From Pseudomarimonas salicorniae (GTDB lineage Bacteria > Pseudomonadota > Gammaproteobacteria > Xanthomonadales > Xanthomonadaceae), in assembly GCF_023156535.1 (NCBI RefSeq), contig NZ_JALNMH010000001.1, positions 372,001 to 436,000 on the forward strand: a stretch of DNA of 64,000 nucleotides, given 5' to 3'. Numbering within the stretch: position 1 is the first letter of the stretch; each line of letters begins with the position of its first letter. Below the pieces are notes generated by a model, which saw nothing but the letters and a program-made list of their open reading frames with translations, made no database searches and was not told the DNA's origin. Position numbers and translations under genes: made by a program. Positions 50,952 to 60,107 of the stretch are shown here, one piece after another.

Positions 50952-53402
50952 TCAGCTGTCGAACCGGTCGAGCGCCTTTTCCGCCTGGCCGCGCTCGAAG
51001 TCGCCGAGCTTGCGGGCGATGGCGCGGTATTCGCGGATCAGGTCGTCGTCGGCCGGCATCCGTCCGGCCAGGGCCTGCAGGGCGCGGCGGCACTCGTAGT
51101 CCGAACCGATCCCGTCAATGACCGGAAGCAGCGCCCGCGCGGCGGGAGCATCGGGCCTGGTCCGTTCGAGCAGGCTTTCGACGGCCACCCGCCGCTCGTA
51201 GTCCGAGCCGATGGTGGACAGCGCAGTGGCGAAGGCGCCGACCGCCTGGGCGTCGCTGCCGACGTGCTGGCCCAGCGACTGCAGGGCGACGCGCTTTTCG
51301 TAGTCGGAGTCGACCGTCTTGACCGCGTCCAGCGCGCGGGCAAGGGTGGCCGGCAGCAGCGGCTGCTTGGCCAGGGCCTGCAGGGCCACACGCATTTCGT
51401 AGGACGAACCCATGTCGCGCAGGGCAGCGACCCAGCGCTGCTGCAGCGCCTCGTCGGCGCCCAGCCTGGGCGCGGCCTTCTGCAGCAGCACCCGCCGTTC
51501 GTAGTCGCTGTCGATGCCGGCAGCGCCGTCGAGCACCGTGGCCAGCGCGGCCCCTGACAGCGAGGCATTCTTTACCGCGGCGACCAGGGCCACGCGGCGC
51601 TCGTAGTCACCGTCGAGCTGGACGGCGCGGTCGACTCCGGCGGCCACCGCCGGCGCGTCCAGGCCAGGCAGTTCGAAATAGACCCGCAGGTATCGGCCGC
51701 GGGCGTTGCTGTTGACGATGCGGTCGATCTCCATCAGCACGGCGCGGCTGCCGCCCTCCGCATGCAGCCGGGCGACGCGCTGTTTGGCACCGACGCCGGT
51801 CTCGCGCAGCATCCGCGGCAGGGCCTCGGCCAGCCAGCTGCGGGCCTCGGCGTCGAAGGGCCGCTCGCGCCCGTCGACCCGGTACTTTCGCTGGATCGAG
51901 CCCTTCTCGTCCTCGAGCTCAAGGCGGCGCGTCACCCCACCGGTAGTTTCCTCGAGGGTCAGCTCGTCCTCGATGGCGATGAAGTCATCCTCGGCATCGC
52001 TGAGCTCGAAATCTCCGTCGGTCTTCAGGGTCAGCTCGTAGCCCGGGCGGTCGATGTGGTAGCGCAGCGACTTTCCGAAAAAGGTGTCCATGTGCATGAC
52101 CGACACCGTGCCGTTCTCCGCCGGCGGGGCAGGCGGGGCCGGGGGCGGCGGCGGGGCCGGAGGCGCAGGCGGGGCGATGCCGGCGGCGGCGATCACGCCC
52201 TGCGGCGGTTCGGGCGGGGCAGGGGGGGCGGGCGGCGCTGGCGGAGCTGGCGGAGGGGGCGGCGCTGGCGCCTGCCCGGCCTCGTCGGCCAGCTCGATAC
52301 GCTGGCCGGCCTCGGCGGGTGCGGCGCCGATCACCGGCAGGAGCACGGCGCAGGCGGCCAGGGTCAGTGCCAGCAGGAACTGCTGCAGGCGGCTGGGCTT
52401 GGAGGATGTCATGGTGTTTTCCTCGATGAGTTGCTGGATCCGCTCCAGCAGGGGGGAGGGGCGCCGGGCCATGGCGGCAGCCAGCGGATGGGCATCGCGC
52501 AAGGCGCGGTGTTCGGCGCACTGCAGCAGGGATTCGGCCAGCGCCCGCGGGCTGCCGGTACGCTCGGCGGCCCAGCGGTCGCAGGCCAGCTCGGCCAGGG
52601 CATCGAGCCGACGCAGGGCCAGCGGAGCCAGTGGCGACAGACCGGCCACCGCGATCAGCCCGAGGCCGAGGCGCCACCAGGCGTCGCCGCGGCGCAGATG
52701 GGCCAGCTCGTGGGCCAGGGCCGCCCGGCGCTGCTCGAGACTCAGTCGCTCGAGCGTCCACGGCGGCAGACAGATCACGTCCGGGGGCCAGGCGGCCGGG
52801 CCGGACAGTCCGTGATCCAGGCGCAGCCGGGCGCTGATCGGCCCGAGGCCCAGAGACTCGGCGGTCAGCCGGGGCAGGCTCGAGATCCGCCGCGATTCGG
52901 CCTGCCATTGGTGGGCGCGGCGCAGGACCGCGGCGGCGAGCACGGCCAGCCAAAGCCAGCCGGCAAGACCGGCGATGGCGGCCCAGGCGGCCCGGGCGGG
53001 CGGGGCCGCGGCGGGGACAGCGGCGCTCACCGTCGAGGGGCTCGCGACGACGGCCGGCGCGCTCCGGGGAGCCGGCGCCGGTAAGACAGGGGAAACCGCC
53101 GGCGCGGCGATACGGTTCGGCTCGGACCGGGGGGATGCGGCGATCGGCGCAGCGGCGGGGGCAGGGGGAGCGGCGAGATCCGCCAGCGGGGACTCGACCT
53201 GCCAACTGCCGCGTGGTCCTGCGGCCGGCAGGCAGAGCACCAGCAATGGCAGCAGGAAGGCCGCGCGCCAGGCCTGCTCGCGCAGGGCGGCGCCGCGCAG
53301 CAGGCCAGCGCGCTCCAGCGCCCAGACCAGGCCCAGCAGCGCGCTGGTATGCAGGCAGAGCTGCAGCCAGCCGGACAGCAGTGAAATGCCCAGTTCAGTC
53401 AT
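50952..53402 (-). CDS. M56 (BlaR1/MecR1-like) membrane metallopeptidase with six C-terminal repeats
   Basis: 816 residues. N-terminal TMs lie at ~8-30 and ~45-60. A Pro/Ala-rich stretch (~75-135) and a TM near 140-160 come before the peptidase domain with HELAH (231-235) and Glu271 in AELACD. A further TM is at ~340-362. A Pro/Ala linker (380-428) leads to a periplasmic region with six 34-residue repeats centred on DSDYExRVALQ (Tyr at 600, 634, 668, 701, 735, 769). The stop of the upstream BlaI-type gene overlaps this start by 8 bp, so the two form a sensor-protease/repressor pair. The signal is unknown; no beta-lactamase is nearby. Confidence 0.88.
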   Translation of the reverse strand: MTELGISLLSGWLQLCLHTSALLGLVWALERAGLLRGAALREQAWRAAFLLPLLVLCLPAAGPRGSWQVESPLADLAAPPAPAAAPIAASPRSEPNRIAAPAVSPVLPAPAPRSAPAVVASPSTVSAAVPAAAPPARAAWAAIAGLAGWLWLAVLAAAVLRRAHQWQAESRRISSLPRLTAESLGLGPISARLRLDHGLSGPAAWPPDVICLPPWTLERLSLEQRRAALAHELAHLRRGDAWWRLGLGLIAVAGLSPLAPLALRRLDALAELACDRWAAERTGSPRALAESLLQCAEHRALRDAHPLAAAMARRPSPLLERIQQLIEENTMTSSKPSRLQQFLLALTLAACAVLLPVIGAAPAEAGQRIELADEAGQAPAPPPPPAPPAPPAPPAPPEPPQGVIAAAGIAPPAPPAPPPPPAPPAPPAENGTVSVMHMDTFFGKSLRYHIDRPGYELTLKTDGDFELSDAEDDFIAIEDELTLEETTGGVTRRLELEDEKGSIQRKYRVDGRERPFDAEARSWLAEALPRMLRETGVGAKQRVARLHAEGGSRAVLMEIDRIVNSNARGRYLRVYFELPGLDAPAVAAGVDRAVQLDGDYERRVALVAAVKNASLSGAALATVLDGAAGIDSDYERRVLLQKAAPRLGADEALQQRWVAALRDMGSSYEMRVALQALAKQPLLPATLARALDAVKTVDSDYEKRVALQSLGQHVGSDAQAVGAFATALSTIGSDYERRVAVESLLERTRPDAPAARALLPVIDGIGSDYECRRALQALAGRMPADDDLIREYRAIARKLGDFERGQAEKALDRFDS

Positions 53403-53787
53403 GGCGGCCGCCCTTGTCGGCGTCGAGCAGGGCCCGGGCGCGGGTCAGGTCGCCGGGCTGGATCTCCTCCTCGCGCAGCAGATGGGCCAGCAGGGCGCGG
53501 GCATCGCCGCCGAACAGGCTGCCGAGCAGGCCGCTGACCATCGACCGTCGCACCTCGTGCTCGGCGATACGCGGGCGATAGCAGACCTGTCGACCGTCGC
53601 GGCGGGCGCTCAGCAGGCCGCGCTTCTCCAGTCTCGACAGCAGGGTGGCCACCGTCGTGTAGGCGAGGTCGCGGCTGCCCGCCAGGGCCTCGGCGACCTC
53701 GGCCGTGCTGGCCTCTCCACGCGCCCAGAGCACGCGCATCAGGTCCAGCTGGAGGTCGGAGAGGGCGATGTCCCGGTTCTCGTCCAT
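53395..53787 (-). CDS. BlaI/MecI/CopY-family repressor
   Basis: 130 residues from ATG 53787 (MDENRDIALSDLQLDLMRVL). The winged helix is LWARGEASTAEVAEALAGSR, AYTTVATLLSRLEKRGLLSA and RQVCYRPRIAEHEV, as in the Penicillinase_R family. The protein binds DNA as a dimer and is inactivated by its M56 partner encoded downstream (8-bp overlap). The operator pair at 53796-53821 lies directly in front of the start codon, so autorepression is expected. Confidence 0.9.
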   Translation of the reverse strand: MDENRDIALSDLQLDLMRVLWARGEASTAEVAEALAGSRDLAYTTVATLLSRLEKRGLLSARRDGRQVCYRPRIAEHEVRRSMVSGLLGSLFGGDARALLAHLLREEEIQPGDLTRARALLDADKGGRHD

Positions 53788-53795
53788 TTCGTCTT

Positions 53796-53821
53796 CTACA
53801 GGTGTCGTACTACAGTTGTAG
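53796..53821. promoter_or_regulatory. Tandem BlaI/MecI-type operators
   Basis: CTACAGTTGTAG (53810-53821) is a nearly perfect palindrome matching the TACAnnTGTA core of BlaI/MecI sites. CTACAGGTGTCG (53796-53807) is a second, weaker site 14 bp away, on the same face of the helix or nearly so. They lie 8-34 bp upstream of the blaI-like start. Confidence 0.75.
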
Positions 53822-54015
53822 AAGAAATACCCCAGTCGGACACGGGCCACAAGTCATGGGTGTCGCCGACGCCCGGCTGAACGACGCTGGACCCCCTCTC
53901 CCGCGGCGCCCTCGGCTCGAATAGAATCCGCGCCGATCTTCCGCCCGGCGGCCGCGCTGGCGCCCGGTCCGCGGAAGTGAACCCTCCCCGCCTCCCCTGT
54001 TTCGCGGTGTCCTGC

Positions 54016-54402
54016 ATGGGTCATCCGTGCCTGTCGTGCGGCGCCTGCTGCGCCCATTTCCGTGTTGCCTTCCACTGGTCCGAGGCCGAGCCCTTCCTGG
54101 GCGGGACCGTGCCGCCACAGCTGACCGAGAAGCTCGACCCCCATCGCCTGGCCATGCGCGGCACGCAGGCCCGGGCACCGCACTGCACCGCGCTGCAGGG
54201 AGCCGTCGGCGGGGAGGTGGCCTGCGCCATCTATGCCCAGCGGCCCTCCCCTTGCCGGGAGTTGGAGGCGGCCTGGGAATTCGGCCGGCCGAGCCCGCAG
54301 TGCGATCGCGCACGCGCCGCCCATGGGCTGCCGGCGCTGACCCCGGACAGCTGGATCGATCCCCTCGGTCCCGGCCAGGCGCCCCTGCCGCGCAGCGCCT
54401 GA
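54016..54402 (+). CDS. YkgJ-family cysteine cluster protein
   Basis: 128 residues from ATG 54016; an in-frame GTG at 53977 is possible. CLSCGACCAHFRVAFHW holds the CxxCxxCC cluster, and further cysteines in VACAIYAQRPSPCRELE complete the CxxCxxCC...C...C pattern of the YkgJ/zinc- or iron-chelating family. The role is unknown, though such proteins have been linked to iron-sulfur or metal handling. Length is normal for the family. Confidence 0.82.
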   Translation: MGHPCLSCGACCAHFRVAFHWSEAEPFLGGTVPPQLTEKLDPHRLAMRGTQARAPHCTALQGAVGGEVACAIYAQRPSPCRELEAAWEFGRPSPQCDRARAAHGLPALTPDSWIDPLGPGQAPLPRSA

Positions 54403-54453
54403 CGCGCGGGTGGGGCTGGGGCACACTGCCCGCTCCCCCTGCCGGAGTCGCCG

Positions 54454-55083
54454 ATGACACCCCGTCCCTGCCCCTGGCCCCGGCTTGAGCGCATCGGCCT
54501 GGTCGCTGCCGTCACCGCCGCCCTGATCGCCTCGGGAATCGCCCCGCACGATCGCCTGACCTGGTTCATGGAGGTGGTCTGGGTGGTGGTCGGACTCCCT
54601 CTGGTGGTGCTCCTCTGGCCGCGCTTTCCGCTCAGCCGCCTGCTCGGCTGGCTGCTTGCCCTGCACGCCCTGGTGCTGGTCTACGGCGGCGCCTATACCT
54701 ACGCCCTGACCCCGCTCGGACTCTGGGCACAGGAGGTCTTCGACCTGGCCCGCAACCACTACGACCGGCTTGGACACCTGATGCAGGGGTTCGTCCCGGC
54801 CATCCTTGCCCGCGAGCTGCTGCGACGTCTGACCCCGCTGCAGCCGGGCGGCTGGCTGGCCTACCTGTGCGTCGCCGCCGCGCTCAGCTTCAGCGCCTTT
54901 TTCGAGCTGCTGGAATGGTGGGCGGCGCTGATCTGGGGCGGCGCGGCCGACGCCTTCCTCGCCACCCAGGGCGACGTCTGGGATACGCAATGGGACATGT
55001 TCTGCGCCCTGCTCGGCGCCTGCCTGTCCCTGATGCTCTTTTCGTCCCTGCATGAGCGGCAGCTGGGCGGGCTGAAGGGCTGA
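54454..55083 (+). CDS. DUF2238 (YjdF-like) integral membrane protein
   Basis: 209 residues with six hydrophobic segments. The family-specific stretches NHYDRLGHLMQGFVPAILAR and QGDVWDTQWDMFCALLGACL are clear, along with the central FSAFFELLEWWAALIWGGAA. YjdF/DUF2238 proteins are inner-membrane proteins of unknown function. The start is ATG 54454. It lies 51 bp after the YkgJ-like gene and may share its transcript. Confidence 0.85.
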   Translation: MTPRPCPWPRLERIGLVAAVTAALIASGIAPHDRLTWFMEVVWVVVGLPLVVLLWPRFPLSRLLGWLLALHALVLVYGGAYTYALTPLGLWAQEVFDLARNHYDRLGHLMQGFVPAILARELLRRLTPLQPGGWLAYLCVAAALSFSAFFELLEWWAALIWGGAADAFLATQGDVWDTQWDMFCALLGACLSLMLFSSLHERQLGGLKG

Positions 55084-55153
55084 TTGCGGTGTGGCGATCC
55101 GGTTTGGGTGCGAAGTGCGCATTCGAACCGGCGCATCAAAGGGGCCGGCTTTC

Positions 55154-55250
55154 TGTGGGAGCGCCCTTGGGCGCGACCGCGGAGATCCGCTCTGGCCGCG
55201 GTCCGTGGTGAATCCCTAGCGCTGCGGTCGCGCCCAAGGGCGCTCCCACA
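55154..55250. repeat. REPIN-like palindrome, family A copy 6
   Basis: 97 bp, TGTGGGAGCGCCCTTGGGCG to GGGCGCTCCCACA. With family B at 55345 it fills most of the 493-bp gap 55084-55576; no gene is seen there. Confidence 0.85.
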
Positions 55251-55344
55251 GTCGGGTCTCGTTGAACTGCGCGAATGCGGTCGAAAGAGGGCAGATTTCA
55301 GACGCGCCGGAAGGGCGCAAACCGGACCTGGCAGCGCCCTTGCG

Positions 55345-55411
55345 TGTAGGAGCCAGCTTGCTGGCGATCGTCCCGTCCGGCGCGCCTGTCGCCAGCAAGC
55401 TGGCTCCTTCA
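55345..55411. repeat. REPIN-like palindrome, family B copy 4
   Basis: 67 bp from TGTAGGAGCCAGCTTGCTGG. The closing arm reads GGCTCCTTCA, one base away from the complement. The right flank GCGGAAGGTCTGCTTTGCGC is the inverse of the left flank of copies 2 and 3, so this copy is inverted with its flank. Confidence 0.82.
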
Positions 55412-55576
55412 TTCGGGTTCTGCGGAAGGTCTGCTTTGCGCCCATTGCTGGTCCGGCCGCCTCCCTCGGCCACTCCCAGGTCTTCGGCCCGATGCCGAGG
55501 CCCGATGTGAACGCGCTCACCCCGATTTCACGATGGGGTTAGGATGCGGGGACCATTTCCGAGGGGGAGATTGCCA

Positions 55577-56245
55577 ATGCGCCTGCTCAAGGGCCTGTTT
55601 TTCCTGATCGTATTCCTGGTCGCGGTCTTTGCGGGGGTCGGCTGGTTCCTGCCGGACCGGGTCGAGGTGGAACGCGACATCGTCATCGACCGGCCGCCGG
55701 CCGAGGTGTTTGCCCTGCTCGACGGATTCGGCCGCTTCAACGAGTGGTCACCCTGGCGCGACTACGATGCGACCGCGACCTACGAGTACGCGGGGCCGGC
55801 GCGCGGCGTCGGGGCGATCATGCGCTGGCGTGGGGACGCCGGCGAGGGCTCGCAGGAAATCGTCGCGATGGAGCCGCCGAACTCGATCACCGTGAAGCTC
55901 GATTTCGGCACGGACGGCGTGGCCACGTCCCACTACCTGCTGCGGCCCGCCGGCGCCGGCACGCGACTGGTCTGGCGCTTCGAGTTCGACGCCGAAGGCC
56001 ATCTGGTTTCGCGATGGTTCAACCTGTTGCTGGACCGGATGATCGGCCCCGACTACGAGCGTGGCCTGGCCGACCTCAAGGTGCTGGCCGAGTCGCAGCC
56101 GGCCGAGGTCGCGCCGCCGCCGGCCGAGGAGGCGCCGCAGGAGCCGATGGAGGGCGAGGCAGCCGAGGCCGGCGAAGAAGCGGCGGCCGGCGATGGCGCG
56201 GAAGAGGCGCCGGCGGAAGCCTCCACCGAGGGCGACGCGGGCTGA
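55577..56245 (+). CDS. Membrane-anchored SRPBCC (START-like) protein
   Basis: 222 residues from ATG 55577, preceded by GAGGGGGAGA. An N-terminal TM (LKGLFFLIVFLVAVFAGVGW) is followed by a polyketide-cyclase/SRPBCC domain (~30-165): VERDIVIDRPPAEVFALLDG, FGRFNEWSPWRDYDATATYE and RLVWRFEFDAEGHLVSRW. The last ~50 residues are a low-complexity Glu/Ala/Pro tail. These domains bind hydrophobic ligands. It ends in a bidirectional terminator shared with rpoH. Confidence 0.82.
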   Translation: MRLLKGLFFLIVFLVAVFAGVGWFLPDRVEVERDIVIDRPPAEVFALLDGFGRFNEWSPWRDYDATATYEYAGPARGVGAIMRWRGDAGEGSQEIVAMEPPNSITVKLDFGTDGVATSHYLLRPAGAGTRLVWRFEFDAEGHLVSRWFNLLLDRMIGPDYERGLADLKVLAESQPAEVAPPPAEEAPQEPMEGEAAEAGEEAAAGDGAEEAPAEASTEGDAG

Positions 56246-56283
56246 TCCGCCAGCGGACCGGCGGCGGCCGGACTGGCGCAACG

Positions 56284-56309
56284 AAAAACGGCCCCGCAGG
56301 GCCGTTTTT
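56284..56309. terminator. Bidirectional Rho-independent terminator
   Basis: AAAAACGGCCC (56284-56294) and GGGCCGTTTTT (56299-56309) form an 11-bp stem with a CGCA loop, with U-tracts in both directions. It serves both the SRPBCC gene and the convergent rpoH. Confidence 0.9.
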
Positions 56310-56333
56310 CATGTCGCACAGGTGCTCACAGAC

Positions 56334-57194
<861 letters not shown>

Positions 57195-57217
57195 CGTTTT
57201 CTCCATGGGGCCGGAGT

Positions 57218-57244
57218 CTAGCACTCGAGGTATTAGAGTGCTAA
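57218..57244. promoter_or_regulatory. CIRCE element (HrcA operator) upstream of rpoH
   Basis: TAGCACTC (57219-57226) and GAGTGCTAA (57236-57244) are separated by exactly nine bases, matching CIRCE TTAGCACTC-N9-GAGTGCTAA with one change at the first T. Read on the minus strand the nine-base spacer is TAATACCTC, so a -10 hexamer TAATAC sits inside the operator. HrcA binding would then block the rpoH promoter. Confidence 0.82.
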
Positions 57245-57383
57245 AGCCAGCGTGAAGTTCCCCTTAGCCGATGCCACCGCTGGGGCATGAATTCATGCAT
57301 CCGCAAGCTTCCCGGCGCAAACCTAACTGGGGACGGCGACGCCGGATTCAAGCCCGGGCCCGACCCCAGGCGCGGCAGGGCGC

Positions 57384-57611
57384 TCAGTGGGGATCGCGCC
57401 AGAGCCGGAACAGGGTGATCCCGACCAGCAGCCCGGCCTGGCCCAGCAGCACCGCCAGCACCCCGCCGCCGCCCGCCATCAGGATCACTCCGGACACGAG
57501 CACCGAAAGCCCGGTCCACGGCACACCCGAACCCATTTCCTTCTCGCCGGCGTGCCAGAAGAAGGCGGCGCAGGCCAGGGCGAATACGAAACCCATCGAG
57601 TAGAAGGGCAT
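57384..57611 (-). CDS. Small two-TM membrane protein, 75 aa
   Basis: Starts MPFYSMGFVFALACAAFFWH at 57611, two bases after the ung stop, so it is probably translated from the same mRNA. Two TM helices are seen (FVFALACAAFFWHA and VLVSGVILMAGGGGVLAVLL, continuing to GLLVGITLFRLW). I do not recognise a family. Tight spacing and protein-like composition support it as a real gene. Confidence 0.6.
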   Translation of the reverse strand: MPFYSMGFVFALACAAFFWHAGEKEMGSGVPWTGLSVLVSGVILMAGGGGVLAVLLGQAGLLVGITLFRLWRDPH

Positions 57612-57613
57612 CT

Positions 57614-58327
57614 TCAGGCCTCCGCAGGCAGCGACCAGTCGATCGGCCGGCCGCCGCGCCCGCGCAGATAGCGGTTGGCGGCCGAGAAGTGTCCGCAGCC
57701 GATAAAGCCGCGGTAGGCCGAGAGCGGCGAGGGATGCGGCGCGCGCAGGACGCAGTGGCGCTGGCGGTCGACCAGGGCGCCCTTCTTCTGTGCGTAGCTG
57801 CCCCAGAGCATGAAGACCAGCCCCTCGCGCTCGCGGTTGAGCAGGTCGACGATGGCGTCGGTGAAGCCTTCCCAGCCCTTGCCGGCATGGCTGCCCGCCT
57901 GCCCGGCGCGGACGCTGAGCACGGCGTTGAGCAGGAGCACGCCCTGGTCGGCCCAGTGGATCAGGCAGCCGTGGCGGGGTTTGGGCAGGCGCAGCTCCGG
58001 GTCGCGCTCGATCTCGGCGAAGATGTTCTGCAGCGAAGGCGGCGGCGGCACGCCGGGCGGCACCGAGAAGCTCAGGCCATGGGCCTGGCCCGGGCCGTGG
58101 TAGGGGTCCTGACCGAGGATCACCACCCGCACCGACTCGAAGGGCGTGTGGTCGAGCGCGGCGAACATCTGCGCACCGGGCGGGTAAACGGTGCGCCCGG
58201 CGCGCTTCTCGGCGCGCAGGAATTCACCGAGGCCCTGCATCGCCGGGCTTGCGAACACCGGCGCCAGGCGCGATTTCCAGGACGGACCCAGGCGAACCCG
58301 CGCCTCGCCCGCGGCCTCGGCACTCAT
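57614..58327 (-). CDS. ung: Uracil-DNA glycosylase
   Basis: 237 residues, a normal length for family 1 UDG. The water-activating loop VVILGQDPYHGPGQAHGLSF (Asp in GQDPYHG), the uracil pocket and the leucine-loop HPSPLSAYRGFIGCGHFS are present. It removes uracil from DNA to start base excision repair. The start overlaps the double-receiver gene stop (ATGA), which places ung inside the gspF-ftsEX string. Confidence 0.95.
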   Translation of the reverse strand: MSAEAAGEARVRLGPSWKSRLAPVFASPAMQGLGEFLRAEKRAGRTVYPPGAQMFAALDHTPFESVRVVILGQDPYHGPGQAHGLSFSVPPGVPPPPSLQNIFAEIERDPELRLPKPRHGCLIHWADQGVLLLNAVLSVRAGQAGSHAGKGWEGFTDAIVDLLNREREGLVFMLWGSYAQKKGALVDRQRHCVLRAPHPSPLSAYRGFIGCGHFSAANRYLRGRGGRPIDWSLPAEA

Positions 58328-59178
58328 GCCTTCGACTGCGCGACCTTGTCCCGCATCATCCGGCCCACCCGCAGCTGGAAGAGCAGCTTGGTGACCAGCA
58401 GGCGCTCCTCGATCGGCTTCTGCACCAGGTCATTGGCGCCCAGGCGCAGCAGGGCCGACTGGTTGGCCGGGTTGTCATCGCCGGTCATGACCAGAATCGG
58501 CAGCTGCGATTTGGCATAGCCGAACACGTTGCGGACATGCTCGAGCAGGTCGTGGCCGGTCAGCCCGCCCTTGAGGTAGACATCGGTCAGCACGATGTCG
58601 GGACCGGGAATGCGGCCCTGGGCCATGGCCGTCTCGAGGTGGGCGATGGCGTCCTCGACGCTGATCACGTGGATCACCGACAGACCGTTCTTTTCCAGCA
58701 TGCGCCGGGTGGCCATGGCCACGACCTTGCTGTCCTCGACGTAGAGCACCTCGCCCCCGCCGCTGTTGCCGCCAGCGACGTAGCCGTGGATGAAGGTGGT
58801 CAGCGCGGCAAAGCCGAGCGACTTGTCGAAGTAGTCGGTGACGTCATCGCCGAAACTGCGGTTGACCAGGCGCTCCTGCACATCGCCGGAAACGACGATG
58901 ATCGGGATATAGGCCTGCGGCGCGTGCTCGCGGACGTAGTGGGCGAGTTCCAGGCCGTCCATGTCCGGCAGACGCAGGGCGGTGGTGACCAGGTCGACCA
59001 CACCCTCCTGCAGGGCGGCCTTGGCCTCGGCGCCGGTCTCGCAGGAGATCACCGAGACGTTCGGCACGTCCTTGACCAGCAGGGTCTCGATCATCCTGCG
59101 CACGACCTTGGACCCGTCCACGACCATGATCCGCGGACTGTCCGAACTGATATGCCGGGTGATGCCGGCAACGCTCAT
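58324..59178 (-). CDS. Response regulator with two receiver domains, first one degenerate
   Basis: 284 residues. REC1 (15-130) has [15 protein letters not shown] and [16 protein letters not shown], in which Ala67 stands where the phospho-acceptor Asp should be; Lys119 is kept. REC2 (143-275) looks functional: [20 protein letters not shown], Asp199 in [10 protein letters not shown] and Lys in DLVQKPIEE. There is no output domain, so it probably acts by protein contact, as CheY-like or stalk-type regulators do. It overlaps ftsX and ung by 4 bp each. Confidence 0.9.
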   Translation of the reverse strand: MSVAGITRHISSDSPRIMVVDGSKVVRRMIETLLVKDVPNVSVISCETGAEAKAALQEGVVDLVTTALRLPDMDGLELAHYVREHAPQAYIPIIVVSGDVQERLVNRSFGDDVTDYFDKSLGFAALTTFIHGYVAGGNSGGGEVLYVEDSKVVAMATRRMLEKNGLSVIHVISVEDAIAHLETAMAQGRIPGPDIVLTDVYLKGGLTGHDLLEHVRNVFGYAKSQLPILVMTGDDNPANQSALLRLGANDLVQKPIEERLLVTKLLFQLRVGRMMRDKVAQSKA

Positions 59179-60107
59179 GCGGTGCTCTCCGACTGTCTGA
59201 GGTGGTGGCCCACGGCCGCGGCCGCGCCCGCCATGCCGAGCAGGGCGGCAAGGGCTGCGACCGCCAGCAGCTCGCTGGCCGACCAGAGTACCAGCCTGAA
59301 GCTGCCGCCGTAGCTTGCCACCAGCCGGGCCAGAGGCGGCGCCAGCCAGCTGCCGGCTAGCCAGGTCACGCCTCCGGCGATCGCGCCGGCAAGACCGCCG
59401 TAGAGCGCGCCAAGGTAGAGGAACGGGCGGCGCACCCAGCGATCGGTGGCGCCGAGCAGGCGCAGGGTGAGGATCTCCTCGCTGCGGTCCTGGATCTCCA
59501 GCCGCACCGTGTTGCCGACCACCAGCACCAGACCGGCGCCGAGCAGGGCGGCGGCCAGCAGGGCCAGATGCCGGGCCAGCTGCAGCCAGGCGGCGAGGCG
59601 CTCGCGCCAGGCGGCGTCGTGGACCACCTGATCGACGCCGGGCTCGGCGCGCAGCGCCTCCACCAGGGCATGGTCATCGGCCCCCTCGCGCGGCGCGACC
59701 AGCAGCACCCAGGGCAGCGGATTGCGCTCCAGCACCGCCAGGGTCGGCGCCAGGGCGCGGTCGGCCTGGAGTTCGCTGAGGCCCTGCTCGGGACTCTGCA
59801 GGACGACCTCGGCCACCCGCGGGTCGGCATTCCAGCGTGCCGCCGCGGTGCGTGCCGCAGCCGAGTCGGCCGCCGGATCGAGGAACACGGCGATGTCGCG
59901 TGATTCGCGCAGGCCGGCGCTGAAGCGCTGCGCCTCCTTGACCAGACCGCCAAGGCAAAGCGGCAGGGCCACCGCCAGTGCCAGCACCGCCAGGGTCAGC
60001 AGGCTGGCGAAGGGCCGCGCGGCCAGCCGGCCGAGCGCATCGGCCAGCGCCGTGCGGTGGGCGCGGCGCCAGGCGGCAAAGCCACCGATCCTCGGACCGC
60101 GGCTCAT
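59175..60107 (-). CDS. ftsX: Cell division permease-like protein FtsX
   Basis: 310 residues. TM1 is in FASLLTLAVLALAVALPLCL, a periplasmic loop (~60-165) follows, then TMs LALLAAALLGAGLVLVVGNT, LYLGALYGGLAGAIAGGVTW and LLAVAALAALLGMAGAAAAV. EEILTLRLLGATDRWVRRPF is the FtsX cytoplasmic signature. With FtsE it activates periplasmic amidases that split the septum. Coupled to ftsE by a 4-bp overlap. Confidence 0.93.
   Translation of the reverse strand: MSRGPRIGGFAAWRRAHRTALADALGRLAARPFASLLTLAVLALAVALPLCLGGLVKEAQRFSAGLRESRDIAVFLDPAADSAAARTAAARWNADPRVAEVVLQSPEQGLSELQADRALAPTLAVLERNPLPWVLLVAPREGADDHALVEALRAEPGVDQVVHDAAWRERLAAWLQLARHLALLAAALLGAGLVLVVGNTVRLEIQDRSEEILTLRLLGATDRWVRRPFLYLGALYGGLAGAIAGGVTWLAGSWLAPPLARLVASYGGSFRLVLWSASELLAVAALAALLGMAGAAAAVGHHLRQSESTA

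Noticed and set aside
50952-53787. Beta-lactam resistance regulon
   Set aside because: The M56/BlaI pair lacks a penicillin-binding sensor domain and no beta-lactamase or PBP gene is adjacent.
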